Below are positions 12,211-24,224 of a stretch of 64,000 nucleotides of DNA, piece by piece (positions within the stretch are counted from its first letter, which is position 1; each line of letters opens with the position of its first letter). The DNA lies in assembly GCA_946811695.1 (NCBI GenBank), contig OX328124.1, positions 56,178,603-56,242,602 on the forward strand, read 5' to 3'. The notes under the pieces were generated by a model, which did no database searches, was not told the DNA's origin, and saw only the letters and a program-made list of their open reading frames with translations. Made by a program: the position numbers and the translations under genes. This DNA is from Gonocerus acuteangulatus. Lineage: Eukaryota; Arthropoda; Insecta; Hemiptera; Coreidae.

Positions 12211-13990
12211 TCAATTTCCGTGCTGGGATTAGTTGGGGATTCCAGTGCGATCTAATGTTGCCCGTGCTTCAATAATAACGTGAAATCGGAATGAAGTCCA
12301 CCTCTGAAAGGAAGAGACAAAATAATTTTTTGTGCAAGCAATCTGTGTAACGGATCGAAGGGGACGGATGAATTGTGACGCACAACTCTTGACTGTCATG
12401 GCCCATTACTACACGAACCAGTCAGGCGGGATTATTTGGAAGTAAGCCAATCTCTGCCCTGTTTCAGCTCTTGAAACTGCAGAGTAGTCTACTTTCTATG
12501 CTTAGTTTTCCTATCATTAATTTGTTTAATGAGACATTATCGGATAGAAATGCAGACAAATAGTTCAAAACATTCTGCAATAAGGTATAGGATTACCAAG
12601 CCACGGGATAGTTTTCCATCCTTTCTTATCAGCCATGGCTGAGCAGGGAATGTTTTCAGAGCCCATCGCTAATATAAATTAACTGCATAATGGTTTCTAT
12701 ATATTTAAACGCATAGAGTTAGGAATAGCTGGGATCGATTATACAAAAATGTATAGACTTGCATCTTGTTTGAATAAAGAAAATACAAAATGTCGGAATT
12801 TATGTGATAATTTTTTATTAAAAAAAAACTTCATATTAACTACAATCAAATCAAGCTATCATTTCGGAGAACTGTTCTTAATTCGTTCTGTTCATTCAAA
12901 TTTCCTTGATTTGGTCACTTCTTCTCTCTCAACTACTTATTTAAATTTTCTTTTGACTCATTGTAATAATGGGATATTCTATAAAATGCCATATTATTTT
13001 GTTAACTTTTTTTTATCTAACATTATTATCATTTTCTAAATGGGCGAAATTATTTTCTTGTTGAAACAGAATAGCTCAAAAAGGAAAACATATAAGAAGG
13101 TTATATAATAGTTATCACTAATATATGCACACAGATAAACACCAGCACATGCGTTCACGAGCATTCTCTCACATTCTTAGTGAGAAAGTCTAGAAAATGA
13201 CGATTTTGGGGAAATACTACGTGCTCTGTCCATCGAAAAAAAAAATATCATTTGAAGTTCGCTTTCAGAATCAAGGCTTTAAGGCGCATTCCATGCTTAA
13301 TGCATTCATGCGTTCAGGACTGTCACACTGACAGCTGCACTAAGCATACAAGATTCACTGAAAGCAGATCCTTGTCTCAGAAACAAAGTACAGGAAATTT
13401 TCAGTAGTCCAATTAATTTAATCTTGGCGGTAACCATGCAATTTTATGGTTTACATCATATAGACATGCGCAGATAGGCCGACAGAGGGCGAAATAACCC
13501 TGCAGTTGATCGGCCACACTAAAAAACCGTATTTATCTATTTAGCAGACCGACATAAGGACGCTTGTGTGTTGTTTGAATGAATGTAAGCTTTCTGTAGG
13601 AAAAGGAAAGGATTCTATTCGTAAACATTAAGAAATAATAATAAAACAAGAAGAAAGTGTCATGCCCTGCAGTAAAAGTACCCTAACGGTGTTCAGCCTT
13701 TCTCTATGAGTGCTTTCCGCAATAGACTTATCGCTACTGGTAAGCGTACCTCCCTACAAGATTTTTTAATTTGTGCTAGCACTTAGCTTTCCCGAGGTAC
13801 ATGTCAGGCTTTATCATGAGGATAGACTGACTTTCTCCTCGTAAAAACGATGTTCAGAAGAATTCTAAAAACATTATGTTGTAATTTATCTGGAAACTAT
13901 TGTGTAATGACCAAGATGTCTTACCTTATCTAGTGCTAATGAACTTTCATCTTATACGAAACTCTATCCCTCGCCCCACCTCTTTGGACG
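12211..13990. other. Intron 2, no gene found
   Basis: AT-rich sequence. A patch near 12600-12670 (TCAGCCATGGCTGAGCAGGG, then CCCATCGCTAAT) resembles a decayed S-family SINE body on the minus strand. Nothing else is recognised. Confidence 0.4.
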
Positions 13991-14005
13991 TTGGGGGGAC
14001 TTTGG

Positions 14006-14040
14006 AATCGTGGATTGTTTTTACACAATCAACGATTCCA
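14006..14040. repeat. Short hairpin
   Basis: GGAATCGTGGATTGT and ACAATCAACGATTCC are inverted repeats of 15 bp with one mismatch, separated by a 5-nt loop. No promoter, terminator or RNA family recognised. Confidence 0.5.
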
Positions 14041-14464
14041 AATTGGTTTAGGGATTCTAAACCACTAACCTGGCACGTTGAGTAGTCCACCCACACTTTG
14101 CCGAGACCCGAAAAAGGCTTAGAATTTGGGATCCAATTTGAAATTTTAAATCCATCGACAGAAGAATCAATGAGGAATCGAAGTGAAAATTCAATGAGAT
14201 CTAAAAGAGTATTTGGTAAGTTGAATAAAAAAGATAAATGCATCGTAGGGACTTCCGCCGGCTTGCAGCCGGACCAGACAGCCAGTGAAATCGCTAACTG
14301 GCCGAGACCCTGAAGGGATCACTTTCTCTCTTCAGTGTACGTTTACCCTTGAATCGCTCGTAATCAACTCGGTGCTTTCCCTGCAACCGATCTCAATCCC
14401 AGGAATGCTTATTTATTTAAATATTAACGTCTACTTATACATGACAACGATTTACCACCCTTTT

Positions 14465-14477
14465 CTAGGCTGATGAT

Positions 14478-14526
<49 letters not shown>

Positions 14527-14605
14527 AGAACTAGTGGAAATCGAGCCCACGACTTTAGGCGCGGAGTACACAAGCCTTCGCACTCACAGCCACCGGGATG
14601 AATGT
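14465..14605 (-). mobile_element. tRNA-headed SINE, T family, with internal A44
   Basis: On the minus strand: GGTGGCTGTGAGTGCGAAGG head (box A-like), GTGGGCTCGATTTCCACT (box B), then a 44-base A run (T at 14479-14522) and CATCAGCCTAGAAAAGGGTG central domain. In sister copies the A position holds a much shorter A-rich segment, so the run has expanded in place. Confidence 0.65.
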
Positions 14606-14649
14606 TTATATTCGGGAAAGAATATAAACATTCATTAAAATTTTGAAGC

Positions 14650-14651
14650 TA

Positions 14652-14715
<64 letters not shown>

Positions 14716-14722
14716 CACACAT
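14650..14722. repeat. (TA)n plus (AC)n microsatellite
   Basis: TATGTA followed by about 50 bp of TA and then GACACACACACACAC. Confidence 0.95.
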
Positions 14723-15589
14723 ATGTTTTGGTATCTCAATTATGCGCGGCCCGTAAATGGCTTCGGAAGCGATTTTCATCCGGCTGGAACTCAGAGGCCC
14801 AGTAGGAAGGAACGTACCAATCGCTTTGGTTTTCTTCTTGTTCCACTTACTTTTCTTTGTTGTTTTATTTAAGCTTTGCAAGTCAGAATAAATTTAGAGG
14901 ATATCTGTGTGACATGGAAATTTCCAACACCACCACGCGCGTAAACATACCTGCTGCTCTACAATACGTATTTCTAAAATATCAATATGTAACTTGTTTT
15001 ATTCCTTTGCGATAAATATTTATGGTGCAAGGGTTTAACTACGTCGTACAATTAACAACTACTATCAATTATGAAGAAAAGTAAGTGGCAGTGTGCATAT
15101 GTAATTTATCTAATAATCCGCAGTATGTTAGTATATGCTTGTTCTTCGTTTCACCTTCGACATATTGGTTCGTCTTGATTGATTAACATTTTATAAAATG
15201 TAAAATTAAATACATTATTTTTTTATTATTATTTTTGTTTAAATCGACATCTATTATATACAATAAATTAAAGCGTAAACACGGCGGCGTGGGGAGGACG
15301 AGCTGATGAGTGTGACGGTGTCTTCGTTGCTGAGTTGTCCATCAGCCAACATCACGTCAGTCAACCGTGAAGCTACCGTGTCATCCAATCTACAGAACCT
15401 CCGTTCTTCCGTTATTCAAACTCCGCTTGGAACTACAAACTCTTTCTACATCCAGGATATCTAACCGTATTCTTCATAAATCATAAACTATGACAATGTT
15501 GAAACAAAAATGCATTTGTACGATAGGTCATTAAACAGATAATTAAAGTTGATTGGCTGCCATATTTCCACTATTAGTTTTTTTTTTTT

Positions 15590-15805
15590 TCTTTTTTTGC
15601 CGCATCGATATCTAGGCCATTAGCGTAGGTCTGTCTATAGGTTTCCACCCTTGTTAAACAACCATGGTGTTGCAGTGAATTTCATCAACCGGTGCTGAAA
15701 TGAAAAAAACTCAACCTACTGCAGGTGGGACTCGAACCCCCATCTCCCACATGCGAATGCAAGACATTAGCCACTGGGTGACTCGACCAAGCCCTATCGT
15801 GGTAA
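15590..15805 (-). mobile_element. tRNA-headed SINE, S family
   Basis: On the minus strand: tRNA-like head with GGGAGATGGGGGTTCGAGTC (box B-like), CCTGCAGTAGG, a body ending CCATGGTTG, the central domain ACAAGGGTGGAAACCTATAG, and tail CGCTAATGGCCTAGATATCG followed by A-rich sequence. The terminal stem is reduced to CGC/GCG. This copy shows head, central domain and tail in one element. Confidence 0.75.
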
Positions 15806-15819
15806 ATAACTTATTTCTA

Positions 15820-15960
15820 ACTAGCTGAATGCCCGTGCTTCACGGCGGATAAGTTGTTTTTTTATTGCGTTAAATAATGTATTATCAAAATTAACGCTAC
15901 TATATAACTTTTTATCATGGTTCCAAGTCATACTATATGGTATTCATGAATTGATAAGCA
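15820..15960 (+). mobile_element. Repeat family A, 5'-end fragment
   Basis: AACTAGCTGAATGCCCGTGC and the following TTGCGTTAAATAATG, then ATCAAAATTAACGCTACTA, match the first 150 bases of family A copies 1 and 2. Similarity then fades. Confidence 0.6.
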
Positions 15961-16107
15961 ATCAAAGAATAATGTTTCTTGACAGTGGGGTGCTCCGGAC
16001 CAGTGTCAAGAGACAGATAACCTAGAGATAACCCGTTATCTGTAGGATACCAGTAACCGGAGTTTAACCAGTACAGGTTAAAATTAGTTGTCAATAATAA
16101 GCATACG

Positions 16108-16137
16108 TGGTGCCAATGACCATAGCAGTAGACGCAC

Positions 16138-16176
<39 letters not shown>
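16108..16176 (+). mobile_element. Tail-only SINE insertion with 12-bp target duplication and A40
   Basis: GGTGC (16109-16113), a 20-nt loop and GCACC (16134-16138) precede 40 A (16139-16178). AATAAGCATACG occurs at 16096-16107 and again at 16177-16188, a perfect 12-bp duplication. The stem differs from the common GGCGC/GCGCC by one compensated pair. Confidence 0.8.
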
Positions 16177-16180
<4 letters not shown>

Positions 16181-16188
16181 AGCATACG

Positions 16189-16990
16189 TTAAAATTTAAT
16201 AATTATGTTTCTAAGATTACTCGTCGCTCGATAGCCACCCTTAAACTCAACCGTTCCCATCACATCCTCCCTTAGTCCTGTCACCTAAGACAAAAAAGTT
16301 CGCAAAAAAAAAAACGCATAACGCTGATTTTTCGGGGTGTTGTTCGGGACCACTCCAGTAGTGTGTAACCAATTTGTCAGCTTCGTAAGACCTGTGCTAA
16401 CTGCGCAACAGTCGAAAAACATTAAACTTTTAGGACATTTTTTTGTTTTTTGCTTATAGCTCCTAAACCGTGCATCGTACAACAATTTGTATTCTTTAAG
16501 GTTTAAAAGTAGATAAAATTTAAAAACTTGTGGTGCTAAAACAAACTTTTTAGGTAAAATAACTTCCGAGATACAGCTCTTCAAAGTTAGGCTACTTTTA
16601 CCAAAAAGTGCAAAAGTTAACTATCAGGCGTGTTTGGAGGGATATGTAAGCCGGAATAATCATCTTACAAAATACTCTTGAGTATAAATGTTATAGTAAA
16701 TTTTATTAGCTTCAATTGAAGCGTAATTCGAAGTCAATAGGCCCAGTGGGTGACTAGTTATCTTTAAAAAACAAAAAACGTTCTTGCTTGGACTGGCTGA
16801 GCCTGGCAATAGTACGAACCATTACATCCCGTTTCAAACATTTTTTTCTATGTTTTATTACTTCTTGAGTGGACTGGGGGGTTGAGAAAGGGGTAGATGG
16901 GGGGGGGGGTGTAGTAGTGATGAAATGGGGGGAGGGGTCAAAAACCCCATTATAACAAGTGGCGTCGAGTCCCCTGTGACCCATATTTTA
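16189..16990. other. Intron 2, non-coding, G-rich patches
   Basis: No gene recognised. Text such as CTTCCGAGATACAGCTCTTC resembles the non-coding filler of families A and F but does not align closely. G-runs occur at 16871-16911 and 16926-16939. Confidence 0.4.
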
Positions 16991-17094
16991 AATTGATTGT
17001 TTTGGGTAATGTAATTTTAAAAAATAATTATAAACACTAATAGTTATTATATTATAGCTAGTTAAATTAGAGGTAGATTAATACTGGTTTAAGA

Positions 17095-18140
17095 CCAAAA
17101 TGGGTAACGTGGATACAGATATAAAAATAACAAAATAGGCTTACCGATAAGAAGACGGAGAACTATGCCTCACGGATGCGGGATCATTTCTGACAGTTGA
17201 TCATGGTCAGTAGGGGAAAGAAGTGGGTGGGGGGGGGAGGTCCTGACCACCCATTTAGATGAGGGTGGTAGTAGAGAATCAAAGTAAGGGAGTTGTCATA
17301 AAATTTGGTGTCATAAAGTTTTGCGTTAATGGAAGGGAGGCAGCTATGAAGGGCATTATTTCAGGCGGTATAGAGTTTTAGGAATAAATAAGATTATTTG
17401 GTTCTGTATTATTTAGATATACCAGCATATTGTTTGGGAGGTTAGATTTGCATTATCTATGGCAGTATGTCAGTTAATGTTTGACGGTAAGATCCAAGTT
17501 ACATATTTGGATGTATATCTATGTCGTTTTTGGAATTCCTGTATTAGTCAAGTATCTTCAAACCGTATTTGAGCGAGAAATAATTTTTAAACAAGTTGAA
17601 GAGAACTTTTAATTATTCTAGTTGTTTAAGTTCTTTAGGAAGATCAAGCAAAAAAAGGGTCAAGTAAATCCAAAAGGGCTAGATGATAACTGTTGAAATC
17701 CATAAATAATTCAATAATATTTAATGAAAGTATTCATCATTATATATTAATTCTTATATATGTATTTAAATTTAAAGAACCCTGATGCCATGCCGTTTTG
17801 CGTCGTATTTTTTTTTTTTTTTTTTTTTTTTTAATTAATGTTTCTCTCTTCAGATTTTTACTTTTATGTTTATTTTATTTTTGTAAGTTATTCTTCCTTT
17901 ATAAACATTACTTGAAAACTGATAACACTGGGCGAAAAATAGTTTGTTGCTATAAGTCTAAAAAAAGCTTGTTGGGGTTGAGGATGTATAGAAAACGTGC
18001 AAAAATATTTTAATATAATTCTGTAATTCTCTGTCTCTAATATTTGAAAGAGAAATCTTAAAACAGCAAGAAATGTTATCTTCTTAGTGGGATGTATTTC
18101 CGTACATTTTCTTCACAATAAAATCCTCTCGCCAGGTACC
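17095..18140. other. Intron 2, no gene recognised
   Basis: Includes a G-run near 17226-17240 and a T-run at 17808-17832. Otherwise AT-rich sequence without a supported feature. Confidence 0.4.
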
Positions 18141-18181
18141 TCTGTTGATTGCTCCATGACTTAGAGATTTCTCACAAGCGT

Positions 18182-18237
18182 ATCTTCAAAGTCGGCAAAG
18201 ATCTCTACGTTTTACAATCTTTGCCGACTTTGAAGAT
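18182..18237. repeat. Perfect 21-bp-stem hairpin
   Basis: ATCTTCAAAGTCGGCAAAGA plus T (18182-18202) is the exact reverse complement of 18217-18237, with a 14-nt loop. Pairing stops sharply at both ends. It is not obviously the end of a known element. Confidence 0.85.
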
Positions 18238-18663
18238 CTCTGCTAGGAGCCGTGTCAGTATCATTATAAGTGAAACATCACTCTGCAGTATCGGTTTATG
18301 TTCGCTCTTCAGTAGAGTTTTCTGGCCCCAACAAAAGTCTCGAGACTTATATATTAAACAAAATGAATAATTTTTTCGAAAAGTATTTCCTTTTCTAACA
18401 AGTTTTCATCGTCTTTCTTTCACCATTTTTTTATCAATAGTCTTTATAAATACACTGTAAAATTGATGTTTTCTCAAGGTTTGAGATATTTTGATTCAGC
18501 ACAAAAAGTGGCAATTCCTTGCAAAAGGTCGAAATTTTGGTTATATCCTTTGGATTGCCACAGAAACGTAAAAAAACTGGTTTTCGTCCTTGGTACATTC
18601 GCGAGACCGGCGCCTCGGGTCCCAAAACGTATTTACATTATAGGGAAGAAAATCAATCAATCA

Positions 18664-18695
<32 letters not shown>

Positions 18696-18726
18696 TATAT
18701 AATATATATATATATATTATATATAG
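18664..18726. repeat. (TA)n microsatellite
   Basis: TA repeats with TGTA and ATTATATAAT interruptions. Confidence 0.95.
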
Positions 18727-18741
18727 GTTGTCTATAGACAT

Positions 18742-18936
18742 TCATCTATATATAAAAAATGAATCGCTAAATGTGTTGGTAAGTGCAAATCTCGAGAGCA
18801 GCTGAACCGATTTCGCTAATTCTTTTTTTTATAATATTCCTTGAAGTACGAGGATAGTTCTTACGGAAAGAAAAAAAACAAAAAAATTGCCTGAAAAAGC
18901 CTAAAAAGCAACACTTTTCTATATTCCCATAAAAAA
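18742..18936 (+). mobile_element. Terminal segment of a Helentron-like repeat, cut by the assembly gap
   Basis: CATCTATATATAAAAAATGA is followed by TCGCTAAATGTGTTGGTAAG, CGAGAGCAGCTGAACCGATT and CCTTGAAGTACGAGGATAG. This layout (TA-rich start, then a 'CGGCTGAACCGATTT'-type sentence) is common at one end of Helentron-like and other abundant arthropod repeats. The rest is lost in the N-gap, so the class stays open. Confidence 0.45.
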
Positions 18937-19136
18937 NNNNNNNNNNNNNNNNNNNNNNNNNNNNNNNNNNNNNNNNNNNNNNNNNNNNNNNNNNNNNNNN
19001 NNNNNNNNNNNNNNNNNNNNNNNNNNNNNNNNNNNNNNNNNNNNNNNNNNNNNNNNNNNNNNNNNNNNNNNNNNNNNNNNNNNNNNNNNNNNNNNNNNNN
19101 NNNNNNNNNNNNNNNNNNNNNNNNNNNNNNNNNNNN
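18937..19136. other. Assembly gap of exactly 200 N
   Basis: A run of 200 N joins a repeat end to the middle of a Tc1-like transposase. The round length suggests a placeholder size. The C-terminus and one terminal repeat of the Tc1 element should lie in it. Confidence 0.99.
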
Positions 19137-20259
19137 TGTCTATATTAGGAGACAGAGAGACAAATCTAACAAGTCAATTGAATGATTTTCACAACATTCC
19201 ACTTATTTTTGCAATGTGTTTTGGATCATTATCCTGTTGAAATATAATATCTTCATTTCGGAATTTAAAACTTGGCAGTAGAGATGACTGGGAAATACTT
19301 AGATATTCCTCAGGGATTATTTTCCTTCCTATTCTGGCAATCCGTACAACATTTTGGTCTTTTATGCACCCCAGACCATTTGACTGCCGCCACCAGATTT
19401 TCGAGTAGACTGGAATTCCCTGTTAGTAATGGGAGACCCAGGATTTTTTCCAAAGCCAGCATTGTCCATCAGCCCCAAAACAATTTATTTTTGTTTTTTT
19501 CTGACCTCACAACTCTTCTTGAGTCAGCAATTCTTTAATTTTTATGATTACGACAAAATTCCTGTCATAGTTGCCTGTGTTTCTTAGATGCATTGGCTTC
19601 TTGACCTTTACCCTTGCCATATTTCCCTAACTTATTAGTTTTCTTGGAGTAGTTTCAGCATTAATTTGAAGCCCCATGTTTTAAGTATATTTTCGCCTTG
19701 TACATCAATGTCGAACTCGCCCATCCTAATCAGTCGAACCAGTAACTTGCTGTTTCTTTCTGAAATTTTTCTTGGTTGACCTCCAACTTGTTTAGAACAA
19801 TAAAGAGTATTTTTTATAACCTATCTACTTATTGTAAAAACATCCAAACCAACTCGAGCAGCAATTTGTCTCATCGAAAGGCCTTCATCGAAAGCCTCAT
19901 ACTGTTGTTTATGTCAGAGAAAATTGAGTTCATCCTCATTTTTTCAATTTATCTGGTTTAAATGTTATTTTTTATGTATGTTTTGCTCTAAGTAACTATA
20001 ATAAATGGTTAACTTGACACTTTACTACTTAAACTTCACTGCACGACATCCTCCACAAAACTGTTGCAATGAACCAACAACAGAAAGCGTACCCGTGAAA
20101 GTGTCAACAATGACTAATCCCCTGAAGATCCTTCTAGAATTATACCTCCTTGCCCCAACTAAATTATTTTGACCCGCAGGAGTAAATATTATGCCGGTTT
20201 AATTTTTTTTTCTTTAATATAACTTAACGTACATATCATTGTAACGGTTTTGTGGATCA

Positions 20260-20262
<3 letters not shown>
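19137..20262 (-). mobile_element. Tc1-like DNA transposon, degraded, one end in gap
   Basis: The right boundary at 20262 reads CAGTGATCCACAAAACCGTT on the minus strand, a typical Tc1 CAGTG end next to TA. The left end is missing in the N-gap. Between them lies a broken transposase on the minus strand (19160-19905). The leader between 19905 and 20262 holds no gene. Confidence 0.75.
19160..19905 (-). pseudogene. Tc1-like transposase pseudogene
   Basis: Read on the minus strand in shifting frames: AFDEGLSMRQIAARVGLDVF and GGQPRKISERNSKLLVRL (paired helix-turn-helix DNA-binding region), then NCFGADGQCWLWKKS, IPEEYLSISQSSLLPSFKF and EDIIFQQDNDPKHIAKIS, which carries the second catalytic Asp of the DDE domain in the hallmark FQQDNDPKHTAK motif. 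Stops and frameshifts separate these blocks. The third catalytic residue would lie in the N-gap. The family (Tc1, DD34E) is inferred from the motif. Non-functional. Confidence 0.8.
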
Positions 20263-20326
<64 letters not shown>

Positions 20327-20327
20327 A
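20263..20327. repeat. (TA)n microsatellite at Tc1 end
   Basis: About 65 bp of TA beginning exactly where the Tc1-like element ends. It may have grown from the TA target site. Confidence 0.95.
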
Positions 20328-20353
20328 AATCATTTTTAAATTAACATCACTAT

Positions 20354-20385
20354 TCGTACTAATGGCCATAGAGGTAGATACGCCT

Positions 20386-20420
<35 letters not shown>
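20354..20420 (+). mobile_element. SINE tail fragment with A33
   Basis: CTAATGGCCATAGAGGTAGA then TACGCCTGC and 33 A. This is the common SINE tail; the left arm of the stem is degraded (CGTAC). No target duplication seen. Confidence 0.6.
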
Positions 20421-20422
<2 letters not shown>

Positions 20423-21079
20423 TCTCGTCAGAATGTGAATTACGACACGCAGGAGCACTTTCCTCAGCATCTCAGTATATATATATATATACATACGGTT
20501 CAGCTGCTCTCAAAAGGCGTATCTACTTCCGTGGCCATATGTCCGAATAGTGATGATAACTTAAAAATGATTTCGTCACCATTATTGAGTTGGATAAATA
20601 ATAAAATTACTATTTCTTCTTACAAATCATAGGAAATAAATACAACTTATCTTATCTAAAATAAATAAAATACTAATTAAATTAACATTACCTAGTTTAG
20701 GTCTATACAAAGGATTTTATGTAGGCACAAAGAAGCGTATGGGTTCCATAATTCTCCTAGCGGATGCTCCTTTTGAATTTAATTTTCCATATGTCGGCAT
20801 TGCTTTGATGTGGCGAAAGTTGTTGAGAAAGCTTAAAGAGGCTTCGTTTTGTCCAATGACGTATAATTTAGACTTCAGAAGGTGGTAATGTACGAATGTA
20901 GGTCACGCGAATTTAATGGTGTTAGTTTCGGGGATGTGGAACTACCGCTATGGGCTATTACATTTTTACGCAGGTTTTTTTGTATTTGTCAACATTATTG
21001 ATCCTAAATCTTAGGAGAAATTGTGACTCAAGTTTCAATTCCGAAAAAATAAAAAAAACAAAAAAAAAAAAAAAAAAAC

Positions 21080-21745
21080 ACAGCGGCGCTTTGTTTCTGA
21101 CGAACGGAATCCCTCTTTTCTCGCGGCCGATAGTCTGCAGGCGGCAATTTTTAATCTAGAAAGAGAAACTAAAATTATATCGAAAGAAAAAGTTTAAATC
21201 TCGTAAAGTACGTAGGATTTTTAAGAAATATTCATTTTCTATTAAAAAATCCTTTAAAAATCTGTTTGAAATAGTTATAATTCAATGAATTGAAAAAATG
21301 CTACCTACTTTAGTAGCAATCATTAGGAAGCTACAGTTAAAATTTGAAGTTGATCGGTCAAAAATTAAAGACGCTAGAGTATCGTCCGATTTGAAAAAAC
21401 ATAGTTTTGAGAAAACGACTTCAAAGTTTAATGTTGTGCTTTGTTCAATTTTCTTCCTATTTATTTTTTTATTTATTTATTTAGATAAAAAATGGGTTTT
21501 AATTTTGAAATGCATTGAAGGAGGACCAAAAAAAACATAACAATTAAAAAGAGACCAATGGAAGCTCGCTTATAAAATTATCTTCAAATCAGCATCGCGT
21601 TCACTCGGCGCGTTTAAAACAATTTTCTTCACATAAACACTCTTGCATATCACTTTGGATTATTTAAGGAAGAAGCCCCCCCAAAAAAATGCTTAAAAAA
21701 AGTTACAAGGTAGTATTACCCCTTATATAAGTTTTTAAGGGTTCG
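21080..21745 (+). repeat. Repeat family D, copy 1
   Basis: AGCGGCGCTTTGTTTCTGAC through TTACAAGGTAGTATTACCCC aligns colinearly with 32385-33025. Shared landmarks are GCGATAGT/GCCGATAGT, GGCAATTTTTAAT, CATTTTCTATT, GGAAGCTRCAGTTA, ACATAAACACTCTTG and the ending TACCCCTTA. I judge about three-quarters identity by eye. Non-coding; class unknown. Confidence 0.6.
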
Positions 21746-22334
21746 TTAATGAGGAATGCGCTAAAAATAATTGTCTTTAAATGCTTGAGGCTAACTTCTT
21801 TTGAAGGCTGCCTAGGAGTAATAATGTTTATGGAAAGTAGGAGAGGGCCGAGTTTTCTGTATTGTGTTCATTACACTTTCTGCACTTTAATTAGTCTTAC
21901 TTATATAATTAGAAGTGTTAAATACACAAACTGAAAAAACATTATACTTTGGAATATCCACTTTCTTTGTATGGTAAAGGACTACTTTCTCTGGCAGAAT
22001 GAGGTTGATTATATGAATTGTTAATTAAGGTATCGTGGGAGAAATAGTGATCGGGGAAGAATTTCAAAAACAGGAAAAAATCATTCACAATTCATGCCCA
22101 AACGGTTGGAATAACTAAAAGCACATTAAGTCTTGTAAGAAGAATCTTTACTTTAACCTACTTATGGTGGTTTTAACGATAACCTACCTTTGAACGTGTT
22201 ATGGGATTTATTCAGTCAGGAGTGCATTGTAAACAAGGTCGCAACGCCACAATCTGTTTTTCATTTAATTATTTTGGAACCCCGACGCTTACTGAATTCT
22301 CTCTGCAATCAGTGAACATGATTGTTCAAAAGTC

Positions 22335-22420
22335 CGTCTCGCCGGAGCAGCATAACTAAGCACATTTCTCGGAAGGTGGGTAGTGTACACTTAATTCCTA
22401 AATAATTCGCTTAAAATAAC
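22335..22420 (+). repeat. GTCCGTCTCGC block (family B motif)
   Basis: AAAGTCCGTCTCGCCGGAGC then AGCATAACTAAGCAC. The same motif opens family C at 11345 and family F at 41588, and recurs at 28683 and, inverted, at 37640-37705. It appears to be a shared element end. Confidence 0.5.
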
Positions 22421-22477
22421 CTAAATAGATACTTTTCCTCATTTATTCAAATTTTAACTCCATTATTATTAATTTAG

Positions 22478-22640
22478 AATTTTAGGACGGGTTATCTATA
22501 GGTTACCACCCTTTTCTAGCCAGGATAGGGCCCATGCCTTTTCTTTTTTCTAAAGAAAAGCCACCCCATAGTGGGAATCGAACCCAATGTTGGCACGGAG
22601 TGTTAGCTGCTCACTCCTTGAAACTCACGACCACCGGGCC
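22478..22640 (-). mobile_element. tRNA-headed SINE, T family
   Basis: On the minus strand: GGCCCGGTGGTCGTGAGTTT head, GGTTCGATTCCC box B, GTGGCTTTTC, an A-rich stretch, GGCATGGGCCCTATCCTGGC, central domain CTAGAAAAGGGTGGTAACCT, and tail ATAGATAACCCGTCCTAAAA. One of the most complete T copies. Confidence 0.75.
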
Positions 22641-22649
22641 TCCGTAAAT

Positions 22650-24220
22650 ATTAAAAAAAAAAACTCAATTGTTTTGTTCTTTGATATTTGAATAGATCCG
22701 TGCAAAACGGGCTTCAGTCCAAAATCAGTAGTTTTGAGAATACTAGACTAAATCCCCTTCTGTATGGAATAATAAAATTATGAATATGTTTCTATGGCAA
22801 CTATGTACTGGACTGAAGTCCTTTTAATATAGAAATATTTAGTTGCCTTTCATAGGAACCTTTAGAGACAACGAATCCATCACTAAATCATATTGGGAAC
22901 AATGGATTGAAGCCCTTTTTGCATGGAAGTTAATCCAAATTTGTGAATCTTTTGGTGAATTTATTAATATTTACAGATTATAATGTGAATACATTTGGAT
23001 TCATAGATTTTTATGTTATTTCTTTTTATTCACTTCTTTTTTGTAAATATTTACATTTTTTCTGAAAATTTTCGATTTGCCCTGGGAATGGATTTGTATT
23101 TACAGTTAAATTTCTGAATACAATTGTATTTCTATTTATACACGTTTAGAATATAAATAATTCTTTATTTATAGAAGATGAATTCATTTATATTCGTATT
23201 TACAAATAAGTGAAGTAGGAATAAATTCCTATTCATAATTATAATTAGAATTACGCGGAACTCTGGAAGTTATTTCACCGCAAAAGCGTTTAAAGCATAT
23301 ATAGCCATGTTATTCTTTGCTATCTTATTTTCCGGTCTTTAAGAGCTTAATATTGAATGATTCTATGGTTATTGAGATATCCATCGTATGGTAAAGATAT
23401 CAGCGCCATTCAAGATTCGCAAGGACGTTTATTGCAAACGCAAGATATACATTTCCGTTTCTTTGTAGAAGGCAAGGAGTTCTTAAGAAACGATGTTTTG
23501 ATAAAACGTAAGTAGCAATAAAAAAGTACAGCATGAGCCCCGTCACTTTTCTATAAATAAAAAACAATTGATTTTATAGAAAGAAAGCTAAAAACCCTTC
23601 CAGGATATAATCACAAAGAGACAATGTTTTCCTTGCCTTGATAGATCCTTACATTACGTTAAAAGAGTTCTTCACCAGTTTCTGATTGAAAATCAACACT
23701 TCAACTTTAGCAGCGTTTCCTCACGCTGAGTTGGCCCAATAAACATTTACGTTCAAACCTTGTAAGTTACGTTTTGACACGCGGCAATTCCAAATATACC
23801 TTGGCCTCGAGAGTATAGTCCTGCGAGTATACATACTTGTTGGGAGAAGAGAGAAGTACTCTTGAGGGTGTCTGCAGACTCACTGATCCCCGGTGAAGGG
23901 AGGTGTTAGAAATCTATGCTTATCCTACTTGTTGCTTCAGCGTGACTGGTTTTTACTTTTACAACTTCATAATTCATTTTTCTTGCCTCGTTTCTTATCT
24001 GCAGAAGACGTGATTTTACTGAATATTCATATAATTATTTATAATTATTGAAGGAATTAATCATTTTGGCCCGGCTTTTCGATCCAGTGACAGAGGATGA
24101 AATAAAATACATGAGCTCATTCTTTGATTGATTGTGATTGCCATTAACATATTAAGAAATATCAAATCGACTAAGTATATGGATGGTCAAAGGGAATAAG
24201 TTGGTTAGTCGTAAAATGGC
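22650..24220. other. Intron 2, AT-rich, no gene
   Basis: Contains a patch (about 22960-23260) of ATTTGTATTTACA-like words ending ACGCGGAACTCTG, a style seen in some AT-rich MITEs. Clear ends could not be set. Two degenerate copies of a GGACTGAAGYCCTTTT word lie at 22810 and 22900. Confidence 0.35.
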
Positions 24221-24224
24221 TAAA

